Shown in pieces: positions 36,743 through 45,448 of a DNA stretch of 64,000 bases. Source of the stretch: Umezawaea endophytica (GTDB lineage: Bacteria > Actinomycetota > Actinomycetes > Mycobacteriales > Pseudonocardiaceae); the NCBI RefSeq assembly GCF_025061645.1, contig NZ_JANYMP010000018.1:110970-174969 (forward strand), read 5' to 3'. Position 1 is the first letter of the stretch, and each line of letters starts with the position of its first letter. Under the pieces are notes generated by a model. The model had not been told where the DNA came from. It did no database searches and worked only from the letters and a program-made list of their open reading frames with translations. Made by a program: the position numbers and the translations under genes.

Positions 36743-38388
36743 CCGTCGCCCCGAGCGTCGTCGCCGCGCTGCCGCAGTACCAGTTGGGTGAGCAGATCGG
36801 CCACGGTGGGATGGGCGTGGTGTACGCGGCCGTCCACCGGCCGCTCGGCCGTCCCGTCGCGATCAAGCGGCTCCCCGGTCTGCTGGCCGAGGACCGGAAG
36901 ATGAGCGACCGCTTCGAGCACGAGGCCCGGCTGCTCGCCCGGCTCGACCACCCGCACATCGTGCCGGTCTACGACTACGTGCAGAACAACGGCGAGCACC
37001 TCCTGGTGATGGAGAAGCTCGACGGCGGGACGGTGTGGTCGAAGTTCAGCGAGGAGGGCCTGACCGCCGGGCAGGCGTGCGCCATCGGCCTCGCGACGCT
37101 GTCCGGTCTGCACGCCGCGCACGTCGCCGGGGTGCTGCACCTGGACGTGAAGCCGAAGAACCTGCTGTTCACGTCGTCCGGTGTCCTGAAGGTCGCCGAC
37201 TTCGGCATCTCCCAGGTCGTCAGCGAGGGCGCCACCCTCATGACGCACGCGGGCCAGGTGCTCGGCACCCCCGCGTACATCGCGCCGGAACAGGCGCTCG
37301 GCAACCCGCTGACGCCGGCCGCCGACGTCTACGGCGCGGGCACCGTCCTCTACGAACTGCTCTCCGGCACGCTGCCGTACGAGAGCGGCGGTGGAGCGCT
37401 CGCCATGATCCAGCGGCACGTCTACCAGGAGCCCCGGCCGCTCGGCCCGTCCGTGCCCGCTCCGCTGGCCGAGGTCGTGATGCGCAGCCTGGCGCGCGAA
37501 CCGAACGCCCGCTACCGCAACGCGGAGACGTTCGCGATCGACCTGGCGGGCGCCGCGGCCCAGGTGTTCGGCCCGGACTGGCTCACCCGGCTGGGGGTCC
37601 GCGTCCACCTGTCGCCCGCTGTCGCGACCGGCAGCACCCGCCCGTCGCTGCACCCGACGCAGCCGCGCGAGACGCTGGCGCTGAACCGGGTGCGCGGGAC
37701 GGTGGTCGACGCCCCGCCGATCACCCGGATCGAGAACCAGACGCTCATCCCGGCCAGCACCGTGCTCGCCGGGGGCCCGCCCGCCCGCAAGACCCCGCGC
37801 TGGTTCGGCCTGGCGGGCGCGCTGACCGCGATCGTCATGCTGGCGCTGCCGTTCACCGTGACCGGCCGGGCCCTGCCCGTCCTGACCCGCGACCTGAGCA
37901 GGCCGGTGGTGCTGGAACTGCCCGCCGGACAGCCCGTCCAGCTCAAGCTGGTGGTCGCGGGCGTCACCCTCGCCAACGTCACCGGTGACCCCGTGACGGG
38001 CCTGGTCCTGCCGGGCGTGACGCGCTGGATCGTCGGCGGCGCGGCCACCGCCGAGGTGACGGGCGCGGACGGCACCCAGGAGTACCTGCTCAAGCCCCCG
38101 GCCAACCCGCTGCTCAGCATCATGGGTGTCGGCAGCGCCGTCGTGCTGCTGTTCACCCTCGCGTACCTGGAGTCGATCCTGCGCTCCCTGCGCCGCCGCC
38201 AGGCGGGCACCGGCGCGACCATCATCGCCGCCCCGCTCGGCTTCGGCCTCGGCGTCGCGGTCTGGCTGCTCCCCACCGTCCTGCTCCGCAACGAACCCGC
38301 ACTGCTGCCCACGCTGGTGTGCGGCCTGCTCGGCGCGATCTCCGCCGTCTGCGTCGCCATCGCCACCCGGAGGGCCGCGGTGGCGTAG
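36739..38388 (+). CDS. Membrane-anchored Ser/Thr protein kinase
   Basis: The 549-aa protein has an N-terminal Hanks-type kinase domain (about 14-275): Gly loop GHGGMG (21-26), VAIKRL with K43, catalytic HLDVKPKN with D136, and DFG (154-156). The usual Arg of HRD is Leu, so activation-loop control may differ. Downstream are a Pro/Thr-rich linker, a transmembrane helix (about 355-375), an extracellular segment and three more helices. There are no PASTA repeats. It is co-transcribed with the membrane protein at 35888, a likely partner or substrate. Confidence 0.9.
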   Translation: MTVAPSVVAALPQYQLGEQIGHGGMGVVYAAVHRPLGRPVAIKRLPGLLAEDRKMSDRFEHEARLLARLDHPHIVPVYDYVQNNGEHLLVMEKLDGGTVWSKFSEEGLTAGQACAIGLATLSGLHAAHVAGVLHLDVKPKNLLFTSSGVLKVADFGISQVVSEGATLMTHAGQVLGTPAYIAPEQALGNPLTPAADVYGAGTVLYELLSGTLPYESGGGALAMIQRHVYQEPRPLGPSVPAPLAEVVMRSLAREPNARYRNAETFAIDLAGAAAQVFGPDWLTRLGVRVHLSPAVATGSTRPSLHPTQPRETLALNRVRGTVVDAPPITRIENQTLIPASTVLAGGPPARKTPRWFGLAGALTAIVMLALPFTVTGRALPVLTRDLSRPVVLELPAGQPVQLKLVVAGVTLANVTGDPVTGLVLPGVTRWIVGGAATAEVTGADGTQEYLLKPPANPLLSIMGVGSAVVLLFTLAYLESILRSLRRRQAGTGATIIAAPLGFGLGVAVWLLPTVLLRNEPALLPTLVCGLLGAISAVCVAIATRRAAVA

Positions 38389-38400
38389 TGGGCCGAACCG

Positions 38401-38431
38401 GCTCGGCGGCCGGGGTTCCCGGCCGCCGAGC
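38401..38431. terminator. Bidirectional hairpin terminator
   Basis: GCTCGGCGGCCGGG (38401-38414) pairs perfectly with CCCGGCCGCCGAGC (38418-38431) around loop GTT, between the convergent kinase and sensor-kinase genes. Confidence 0.85.
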
Positions 38432-38479
38432 ACTCGACTCACAACCAGGACGGCGGCCTGGTCGCGGACGTGGGTGCCC

Positions 38480-39742
38480 CTACCGCAGGGTCGGCAGGGT
38501 CATCTTCACGGTGAAGCCGCCGTCGTTCGTGGCTCCCGCCTCGAAGGTGCCGCTGAGCAGGTCCGCGCGTTCGCGCAGCCCCATCAGGCCGTGGCCGCCG
38601 CTGGGCAGGGCGGGTGACGACCGCGGCACGGGCGGTGGGCCGTTGAGGACCTCGACGCGCAGCTCGTCGTCGTCCAGGTCGACGCGCACGGTCACCATGG
38701 AGCCGTTGGCGTGCTTGCGGATGTTGGTCAGGGCCTCCTGCACCGTCCGGTACGCGGCGCCCGAGATGGACGCGGGCACCTCGGCCGAGCCGATCACCGT
38801 CAGCGTCACGGGCATGCCGGAGCCCGCGATCAACTGCGGCAGCTCCTCAACGCCGGGCTGGGGCGAGTCGTCGCCGCTGGTCGTGCGGAGCACGCTGACC
38901 AGTTGCCGCAGCTCGTCCAACGTCCTGGTGCTGAGCATCCGGATCGTGCCCGCGACCTGCTTCGCGTTCGGGTCGACCGCGGCCACCCGCAACGCGCCCG
39001 CCTGCATCGCGATGAGGCTGACCTGGTGCGACACGACGTCGTGCATCTCCCTGGCCAGCCGCGCGCGCTCGTCGGCGCGGATGGCGTGTGCGTGCAGCAA
39101 GCGTTCGCGCTCGCGGCTGACGGCCAGTTCCGCGATGCGGCTCGACAGCTCCTCCCGCGCGTGCGCCAGCAGCGCGATGGCGAGCGGCAGGCCCGCGACG
39201 AGGAAGCCGTAGATGGCGTTGTGGACGTGCTGCTGCCACTCGGCGGCGAGGAACTTGTCCGGCGGCCACCAGAAGAACCGGGCCGCCCACACCAGCGCCG
39301 CGCCGACCAGCGTCTGCCAGCCCAGCGCCTTGCGCCGGGCGACCGTGCCGAGCGCGATCATCGCGGCGAGTTCGGACCAGCCGACGAAGAACCCCGGCAC
39401 GGTGAGCAGGAGCGTGAGGAACGGGAACCGGCGGCGCAGCACGAGCGCGGCCGCCGCGACCCCCGACAGCACGAGCGAGTACAGCTCCGCGTCGCGGTTC
39501 CAGCTATAGCCGAGCCACACGTCCGCCGCGCCGACCAGCACCGCGGCGACGTCCAGCAGGAACTGCCTGCGCCTGGTGAGCCACGCCCACCGCCCGCGAA
39601 CCGGCTGCTCGACGGGCGCCGCGGGTATCGCGGGCACGTCGGCTCCCGGCCGTCTCCGCACCGCGTTGCCGACCAGGACCCGACCTCCAGAGTCACCCAC
39701 TTGCCGATCCTCACCGTACTGCGCCGGTGTCACGGTTGGCAT
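38480..39742 (-). CDS. Orphan NarL-type sensor histidine kinase
   Basis: The 420-aa membrane kinase has about four to five transmembrane helices (55-190), a HisKA_3 dimerisation/phosphoacceptor helix REMHDVVSHQVSLIAMQAGA, and a HATPase domain with the N box EALTNIRKHANGS and the G box GHGLMGLRERADLLSG. The start is ATG 39742 with AAGGGG upstream. Family members pair with a LuxR-type response regulator; none is adjacent, so its partner must be elsewhere. The short loops between helices suggest it senses within the membrane. Confidence 0.9.
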   Translation of the reverse strand: MPTVTPAQYGEDRQVGDSGGRVLVGNAVRRRPGADVPAIPAAPVEQPVRGRWAWLTRRRQFLLDVAAVLVGAADVWLGYSWNRDAELYSLVLSGVAAAALVLRRRFPFLTLLLTVPGFFVGWSELAAMIALGTVARRKALGWQTLVGAALVWAARFFWWPPDKFLAAEWQQHVHNAIYGFLVAGLPLAIALLAHAREELSSRIAELAVSRERERLLHAHAIRADERARLAREMHDVVSHQVSLIAMQAGALRVAAVDPNAKQVAGTIRMLSTRTLDELRQLVSVLRTTSGDDSPQPGVEELPQLIAGSGMPVTLTVIGSAEVPASISGAAYRTVQEALTNIRKHANGSMVTVRVDLDDDELRVEVLNGPPPVPRSSPALPSGGHGLMGLRERADLLSGTFEAGATNDGGFTVKMTLPTLR

Positions 39743-39858
39743 GGTCGCCCCTTCGCCCCGGCGCACCTGACGTGCCCCGTTACTGATGGAGACGAGTCGA
39801 CCACAGGAATGGGACGTTCGACCGGCCAGAAGGTGACACAAATGTGCGGACGCACACG

Positions 39859-40731
39859 TCAAGCGCACAAACAGCGCACGCAGGACTCGACGAACACCCG
39901 CACGGCCACCCGCCGATCGGCGGCACGCCACACCACGGCCAGCTCCGACGGCGGCAACCCCACCACGGGCCGGTAGACCACGTCCTCGCGCTCCGCGACG
40001 TTGCCGGACGCGAGGAGGACCACGCCGAGCCCGGAGGCGACGGCCTCGAAGGTCTCGTCCGACGTCGCGGCCTCGGTCGCCACGCGGGCGGGCCGCGGCC
40101 GCTGCGCCTCCGCCAGCCAGAACGCCCGCAGCTCGCCGGAGGACGTCGGGAGCGCGACGAACGGCTCGTCCAGCAACTCCTCGAACGGGACCACCTCGGC
40201 GGCGGTCAGCCGGTGCGCGGACGGCAGCGCCACCCACCGGTCCTCGGTGCTGACCACCCGCCACGTCAGGTCGCCGCGGTCGGGCAGGGGGAGCCAGGCG
40301 ATGGCCACGTCGACCTCGCCGCCGCCGACGCCCGCCGTCGGGTCGCTCCACGACACCTGCCGGAACCGCAGCCGCCACTCCGGCAGCAGCTCGCCCATCC
40401 GCGAGGTCACCGACGGGATCAGCCCCCGGCCGATCCTGGTCTGGAACCCGACGGTCAGCGTCGACTCCGCAGCTCCGACCTCCCGGCGCGCCTCGTCCCA
40501 CTGCTCGATGATCGACCGCGCCCTCGGCAGCAGCGCCGCGCCCGCCGCGGTCAGCCGGACGGACCGCCGGTCGGGGTCGAACAGCCGCACCCGCAGCGAC
40601 TTCTCCAGGCTCCGGATCTGCTTGCTCAGCGCGGGCTGCGACACGAAGAGGCGCTCGCCCGCCGCCCGAGTGAAGCTCAACTCCTCGGCGACCGCCACGA
40701 AGTACCGCAGATCGAGGACCCGCACATCCAT
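39859..40731 (-). CDS. LysR-family transcriptional regulator
   Basis: The 290-aa protein has the N-terminal LysR winged HTH (about 3-62; LSFTRAAGERLFVSQPALSKQ) and a periplasmic-binding-protein-like effector domain (about 88-285). It is divergent from the LLM-family oxidoreductase at 40792, which it probably controls. The gap between them holds CTATAAC-type sequence that can serve as a promoter element. The C terminus is Cys-rich (ESCVRCLCA), which is unusual and might be redox-active. Confidence 0.9.
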   Translation of the reverse strand: MDVRVLDLRYFVAVAEELSFTRAAGERLFVSQPALSKQIRSLEKSLRVRLFDPDRRSVRLTAAGAALLPRARSIIEQWDEARREVGAAESTLTVGFQTRIGRGLIPSVTSRMGELLPEWRLRFRQVSWSDPTAGVGGGEVDVAIAWLPLPDRGDLTWRVVSTEDRWVALPSAHRLTAAEVVPFEELLDEPFVALPTSSGELRAFWLAEAQRPRPARVATEAATSDETFEAVASGLGVVLLASGNVAEREDVVYRPVVGLPPSELAVVWRAADRRVAVRVFVESCVRCLCA

Positions 40732-40791
40732 AACCGCACGCTATAACAACGGATCTTGGACGTCAGCCGGTCCGCGACCGAGTATCACCGC

Positions 40792-41643
40792 ATGGACTTC
40801 GGTGTTTTCGGCCTCAGCGCCAAGGCGGCCACCGGCCCGCACGCCACGACCCGGCTGGCCCGGCACGTCGAGCGGCTCGGCTACACCTCCTGGTGGGTCG
40901 GCGAGCACGTCGTGCTGCCCACCAACCACGAGTCGCCGCCGATGGCGCCCACGGACCCGATCCTGGACCCGTTGGTGCACCTGGCCTTCGTGGCCGCGGT
41001 GGCGGAACGGTTGGAGTTGGGGACGGGGATCGTGATCCTGCCCCAGCGCAATCCGCTGGTGCTGGCGAAGCAGGCGGCGAGCCTGGACGTGCTGAGCGGC
41101 GGGCGGTTGCACCTGGGGGTCGCGTCCGGGTACCTGGAGCCGGAGATGACCGCGGTCGGCGTCCCGATGGCGGACCGCGGCAGGCGCACGGACGAGTACA
41201 TCGATGCCATGACCGCGCTGTGGCACGCGGAGAAGCCGGAGTACCACGGGAAGTACGTCGACTTCGCCGACGTCGACGCGTTCCCCCGTCCGGTGGGCGG
41301 TCCGCGGATCCTCATCGGCGGGCACAGCCCGGCCGCCTTCCGGCGGGCCGTGGCGCGGGGCCACGGCTGGATCGGCAACGGCAGCAGCCCGGCGGACCTC
41401 TCGGTCCACCTGGAGGGTTTGGCCAAGGCGGCGACCGAGGTCGAACGCCCCGCCGCGCTGGGACCGTTGGAGATCACCTTCATGCCCGTGGACCCGGTGG
41501 AGGTGACCGAGGACGACGCGAAGCGGTACCGCGATCTGGGGGTGGACCGGCTGCTGATCTACCCGCTGCCGCTGGAGGACCTGGACGACATCAGCGCCCT
41601 GCTGGAGCGCCAAGTCGAGGTGCTGCACCGGGTTCGTCCCTGA
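40792..41643 (+). CDS. LLM-class (luciferase-like) flavin/F420-dependent oxidoreductase
   Basis: The 283-aa TIM-barrel protein has MDFGVFGLSAKAA, HVERLGYTSWWVGEHVVLP and QAASLDVLSGGRLHLGVASG, which are typical of the luciferase-like monooxygenase family. Actinobacterial members often use F420 rather than FMN. A TIGR03619-type F420 subfamily is likely because of the GHSPAAFRRA segment; this is inferred. ATG 40792 is preferred to the ATG at 40756 because the family starts at MDFG. The substrate is unknown. Confidence 0.88.
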   Translation: MDFGVFGLSAKAATGPHATTRLARHVERLGYTSWWVGEHVVLPTNHESPPMAPTDPILDPLVHLAFVAAVAERLELGTGIVILPQRNPLVLAKQAASLDVLSGGRLHLGVASGYLEPEMTAVGVPMADRGRRTDEYIDAMTALWHAEKPEYHGKYVDFADVDAFPRPVGGPRILIGGHSPAAFRRAVARGHGWIGNGSSPADLSVHLEGLAKAATEVERPAALGPLEITFMPVDPVEVTEDDAKRYRDLGVDRLLIYPLPLEDLDDISALLERQVEVLHRVRP

Positions 41644-41693
41644 TCGCTGGTCTTCGGCTATGGTCGAAAGCCGGATGATCAAGGGGGGACTTG

Positions 41694-43259
41694 ATGTCGG
41701 AATTCGTGCTGAACAGGCGGCAGGCGTTGGTGGGGGTGGCGGCGGCCGTCGGCACCGCTCTGGTGGGGGCGCCCGCCGCCTCCGCTTCCGCTGAGGCGCC
41801 GGTGTTCACGCTCGGTGTGGCCAGTGGCGACCCGTTGCCCGACGGGGTCGTGCTGTGGACCCGGCTGATCGTGGAGGCGGACCGGGCGATTCCGGTGGGG
41901 TGGCAGGTCGCGGAGGACGAGCTGTTCCGCCGGGTGGTGCGCTCGGGTGTCGCGCTCGCCCGACCGGAACTGGCCCACTCGGTGCACGTGGACGTGCGCG
42001 GACTGCGCCCCGGCCGGGTGTACTTCTACCGGTTCCGCGCGGGCGCTGACCTGAGCCCGGTGGGGCGGACCAAGACCGCCGGGTGCGATGAGCGTTTGCG
42101 GCTGGGAGTGGTGAGCTGCCAGGACTTCCAGAACGGGTACTGGCCCGCCTACCTCGGACTGTCCGATGAGGACTTGGACGTGGTGCTGCACCTGGGCGAC
42201 TACATCTACGAGAACGAGCCTGGGAGTGTGTTCGCGGATCGCGTGCACACAATGCCGGAAACTCCTGGGCTCGGTCAGTTGCGCACCCTGGCCGACTACC
42301 GGGCTCGGCACGCGCAGTACAAGAGCGATCCCGCGCTGCGGGCCGCGCACGCCGCCCATCCGTTCGTGTCCACTTGGGACGATCACGAGGTGGAGAGCAA
42401 CTACGCGAACCTGGTGGACGAGGCGGATGACACCGGTGCGGCGCACCAGACTCCGGAGGAGTTCGCCGTTCAGCGGGCGGCCGGGTATCAGGCGTACTAC
42501 GAGCACATGCCGATTCGGGCTACGTTGGTGCCTGGGTCCAGTGGGTTGCGGATCTATCGGCGGTTCGACTTCGGGTCGTTGGTTCGGGTGAACGTGCTGG
42601 ATACGCGTCAGTATCGGACTGATCAGCCTGGTGGTTTTCCGAGTGACATCGGGTTGGAGGGGCCTGGGGTGGGTAACGTCTCGGGGACTTTGACCGGTGC
42701 TGAGCAGGAGGCTTGGTTGACTGCCGGGTTGGTGGAGTCGCCTGCGCGGTGGAATGTGGTTGCTCAGCAGGTGATGATGGCGCGTACTCGGTTGCCGAAT
42801 CCGATTCCGCCGCATGTTCCGCCTACGGTGGTGAATCTTGATCAGTGGGATGGGTATCAGCCGCAGCGGGAGCGGTTGCTTCGGTTCGTTGCGGAGGCTG
42901 GGGTGGTTAATCCGGTGTTTCTTGCCGGGGATATTCACTCTACTTGGGTTAATGAGTTGAAGACTGATTTTGATGATGTGGCTGCGGCGCCGGTGGCTGC
43001 TGAGTTTGTTGGTACTTCTATTAGTTCTAGTTTTCCGGTGGCGTTTGATGGGCCGATCAAGGCGGCTAATCCTACGTTGAATCCGCATGTGCGGTATTTC
43101 GATGGGTTGAAGCACGGGTATTTGCGGTGTGAGGTTGACCGTGATCGGTGGCGTACGGATGTTCGGGTGGTGGATACGATTGATGTGCGGGAGGCGCCTG
43201 TTGCGACTGCGGCGTCTTTTGTGGTGGAGGCTGGTAGTTCGGTGATCCACCGGGTGTGA
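41694..43259 (+). CDS. phoD: Alkaline phosphatase D (PhoD)
   Basis: The 521-aa secreted phosphodiesterase/phosphatase has a twin-arginine signal (LNRRQALVG, cleavage near ASASAEA), an N-terminal beta domain (about 35-125), and a calcineurin-like metal site with LGVVSCQD, HLGDYIYE, WDDHEVESNYA and AGDIHSTWVNE. The ATG at 41694 follows a GGGGGG ribosome-binding site. The last 99 sense codons end in T 46 times, G 47, C 6 and A 0, while the first half is C/G-ending. This is a sharp within-gene shift. Confidence 0.93.
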   Translation: MSEFVLNRRQALVGVAAAVGTALVGAPAASASAEAPVFTLGVASGDPLPDGVVLWTRLIVEADRAIPVGWQVAEDELFRRVVRSGVALARPELAHSVHVDVRGLRPGRVYFYRFRAGADLSPVGRTKTAGCDERLRLGVVSCQDFQNGYWPAYLGLSDEDLDVVLHLGDYIYENEPGSVFADRVHTMPETPGLGQLRTLADYRARHAQYKSDPALRAAHAAHPFVSTWDDHEVESNYANLVDEADDTGAAHQTPEEFAVQRAAGYQAYYEHMPIRATLVPGSSGLRIYRRFDFGSLVRVNVLDTRQYRTDQPGGFPSDIGLEGPGVGNVSGTLTGAEQEAWLTAGLVESPARWNVVAQQVMMARTRLPNPIPPHVPPTVVNLDQWDGYQPQRERLLRFVAEAGVVNPVFLAGDIHSTWVNELKTDFDDVAAAPVAAEFVGTSISSSFPVAFDGPIKAANPTLNPHVRYFDGLKHGYLRCEVDRDRWRTDVRVVDTIDVREAPVATAASFVVEAGSSVIHRV

Positions 43260-43586
43260 GGTCTGGCTGGGGGTGGGCCTGCGGGTCCGTTTGAGGTGGG
43301 CTCCCCCGACACCCCGCTCGCGCGATTGTTTCGATGCCCACGTCGGTTTGTCAAGGCGGGAAAGATGCCTTGACAAACCGACGTGGGCACGAAGGCGCTT
43401 CGGATCGGGGTGGCGGGGGAGGTGTGTGTCGGGTTGGTTGCGTGCGTTCGGTCCGGGGGCGTTGTGGGCCGGATTTGTGCGCGTTTGCCGTTGTGGGGCT
43501 GTTGGTTAGGCCGGTGCGGTGCCGTTGTGGCTGGTGCGTTGTGGGGCGGGTTCGGTGCCTGGGGTGGTGGGCACCGAACCTTTGAG
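43260..43586. other. Convergent gap between phoD and pgl
   Basis: No gene is seen. It is G+T-rich on the plus strand throughout and contains the 55-base palindrome at 43335-43389. The convergent genes make a termination role for that palindrome likely. Confidence 0.6.
43335..43389. repeat. Palindromic element sharing a 35-base core with 60844-60878
   Basis: The 23-bp arms (43335-43357 and 43367-43389) are perfectly complementary around loop GGGAAAGAT. The inner 13 bp GGTTTGTCAAGGC and the loop (core 43345-43379) are identical to the reverse complement of the element at 60.8 kb. The outer stem (TGCCCACGTC and GACGTGGGCA) differs from that copy yet is still complementary. It may act as a bidirectional terminator. 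Confidence 0.9.
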
Positions 43587-44354
43587 TTACGTCGGTGGTG
43601 GGGTGAAGGTGTTGGGTACCTTGGCTGCGGCTGTGGTGTCCAGTAGCCAGAGGGTTTTGTATTGGCCGGTTGCGCCTGCTGCTGGCAACTGGACCTCGTT
43701 GGTGTCGGTCAGGGCTGTGGCCACGGCTTCGGCTTTTGCCTCGCCGGTGGTCATGAGCCACACCTCGTGGGCCCGGCGGATGGTCGGGAGTGTTAGTGAG
43801 ATGCGGGTGGGTGGTGGTTTGGGGCAGTTGCGTACTGCTACCACCGGGTGCTGCTTTTCGTGTACGGCGGGGGAGTCGGGGAAGATTGAGGCCACATGGC
43901 CTTCTTCTCCTACGCCCAGTAGTAGTACGTCGAACTCCGGTGTTGAGCCGTTGCCAGTTGCGGTCAGCACGTTTGCGTAGGCCTCGGCTGCTGCGTCCGG
44001 GTTGTCGCCGAAGCGGCCGTCCGATGGTTCCATTGCGTGTACGCGTGCCGGGTTTACCGGGATGTGGTCTAGCAGTGCTGTGCGAGCTTGGGTTTCGTTG
44101 CGGTCGGGGTGGCCTGCCGGTAGGAAGCGCTCGTCACCCCAGTACAGGTCCACGTTGCTCCAGTCGACCGCGTCCAGGCCAGGCAGCGCTCGTAGGTGCT
44201 CCAGTACCGCTGTTCCGGTGCGGCCGCCGGTGAGTACTAGCGACGCGGTTCCCCGCGCTGCTTGTGCGTCGACCAATCGGGTTAGCAGGCGGGCGGCCGT
44301 GGCGGCGGCCAAGAGGTCGCCGTCACGGTGCACCACTACCTGGGGGTTGGTCAC
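43587..44354 (-). CDS. pgl: 6-phosphogluconolactonase
   Basis: The 255-aa enzyme hydrolyses 6-phosphogluconolactone, the second step of the oxidative pentose pathway. It has LVLTGGRTGTAVLEHL, WSNVDLYWGDERFLP, and LLLGVGEEGHVASIFP (active-site His), typical of DevB/Pgl. The GTG overlaps the opcA stop (GTGA). Its 3' codons use A-ending forms (CTA, ACA, GCA, GTA, CCA) that are rare elsewhere, which matches plus-strand C-to-T drift. It is the last gene of the tkt-to-pgl cluster. Confidence 0.95.
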   Translation of the reverse strand: MTNPQVVVHRDGDLLAAATAARLLTRLVDAQAARGTASLVLTGGRTGTAVLEHLRALPGLDAVDWSNVDLYWGDERFLPAGHPDRNETQARTALLDHIPVNPARVHAMEPSDGRFGDNPDAAAEAYANVLTATGNGSTPEFDVLLLGVGEEGHVASIFPDSPAVHEKQHPVVAVRNCPKPPPTRISLTLPTIRRAHEVWLMTTGEAKAEAVATALTDTNEVQLPAAGATGQYKTLWLLDTTAAAKVPNTFTPPPT

Positions 44355-45448
44355 GAACCCGCCTTTGCCTTGGCTGGCTTCTTCGACGGTTTTGCTGCCG
44401 TGCCGTTCGCTGAGGGCTCGGCCTTGGCCTCTGCTTCTGCCTTTGCCGCTGCTTTGGCGGAGGCGGGGACCTTCGTTGCTGCGGGCTTGGGTGCTGGCTT
44501 GCGGGGTGCCGGCTTGGTGGTCGTGGCGCGGCCGCGGACGACCTTGCTCAGTGACTTCAAGGCCAGCTCGTAGACCTCGTCGGGGTCTAGGCGGCGCAGT
44601 TCTTCCGCGAGGCAGTCGCGGATGGAACGTCGTTGCAGTGCTACCCGGCGTTCCGGTTGGCCGGGCTGTACTAGCGTGCCCACGCGGCCGTCCGGGCGGG
44701 ACAGTTCCACGCCGCCGGACTTGCGGTCGAGCGACACCAGGCAGATGCCCTCGCCGCGTACCGCCTTCGTGCGCTTGACGGGGATCTTCAAGCCGGAGGC
44801 CAGCCACGCCGCCAGCAGTTCGGTGGACGGGGAGTCCGCCTCGCCGCTGACCTCGGCGTCCAGGACCCGCTCGAACGGCGGCAGGTCCAGTGCGGAGGCG
44901 AGCATGGCCCGCCACAGCGTGAGCCGGGTCCACGCGAGGTCCGTGTCGCCCGGTGTGTAGGCGGTGCGGCGCTGTTCCAAGGCCTTGATCGGGTTCTTCT
45001 CGGCGGCGGCGTCGGTGATCCGTCGCTGGGCGAGCACGCCGATCGGGTCCTTCGCGGGCACCGCTGGTGCCTCGAAGGGCCACCACGCCACGACGGGGGT
45101 GTCCGGGAGCAGCAGCGGGACCACGCAGCTCGCGCCCTCGTCCGCCAGCTCGCCGTACAGGCGCAGCACGATGACCTCGCTGGCGCCCGCGTCACCGCCC
45201 ACGCGGATCTGCGCGTCCAGGCGCGGGGACGCCTTGCGGGCGCCGCGCGCCACCACGATCACCCGGCACGGGTGCTCGCGGCTGGCGTCGTTGGCCGCTT
45301 CCACGGCCTCCTCGGTCTTCTCGCCGTCGTCGGTGACGATGACCAGCGTCAGCACGCGCCCGAGGGTGACGGCGCCACCCTCGTCGCGCAGCCGGACGAG
45401 CTTGCTGTTGATGCGTGAGGTGGTCGTCGACGGCAGGTCGATGATCAC
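44351..45448 (-). CDS. opcA: Glucose-6-phosphate dehydrogenase assembly protein OpcA
   Basis: The 365-aa protein is the actinobacterial and cyanobacterial partner that activates G6PDH. It starts MIIDLPSTTTSRINSKLV and contains VVAWWPFEAPAVPAKDPIG and DLAWTRLTLWRAML. The last 55 or so residues form an Ala/Lys/Pro-rich tail (ending KPSKKPAKAKAGS), a low-complexity extension not needed for the family fold. The GTG overlaps the zwf stop (GTGA), as expected for co-translated partners. Confidence 0.95.
   Translation of the reverse strand: MIIDLPSTTTSRINSKLVRLRDEGGAVTLGRVLTLVIVTDDGEKTEEAVEAANDASREHPCRVIVVARGARKASPRLDAQIRVGGDAGASEVIVLRLYGELADEGASCVVPLLLPDTPVVAWWPFEAPAVPAKDPIGVLAQRRITDAAAEKNPIKALEQRRTAYTPGDTDLAWTRLTLWRAMLASALDLPPFERVLDAEVSGEADSPSTELLAAWLASGLKIPVKRTKAVRGEGICLVSLDRKSGGVELSRPDGRVGTLVQPGQPERRVALQRRSIRDCLAEELRRLDPDEVYELALKSLSKVVRGRATTTKPAPRKPAPKPAATKVPASAKAAAKAEAEAKAEPSANGTAAKPSKKPAKAKAGS

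Noticed and set aside
43335..43389. Promoter reading outward from TTGACA in the palindrome arm
   Set aside because: The TTGACA hexamer is present in the arms, but no -10 box lies 16-19 bases downstream on the side examined.
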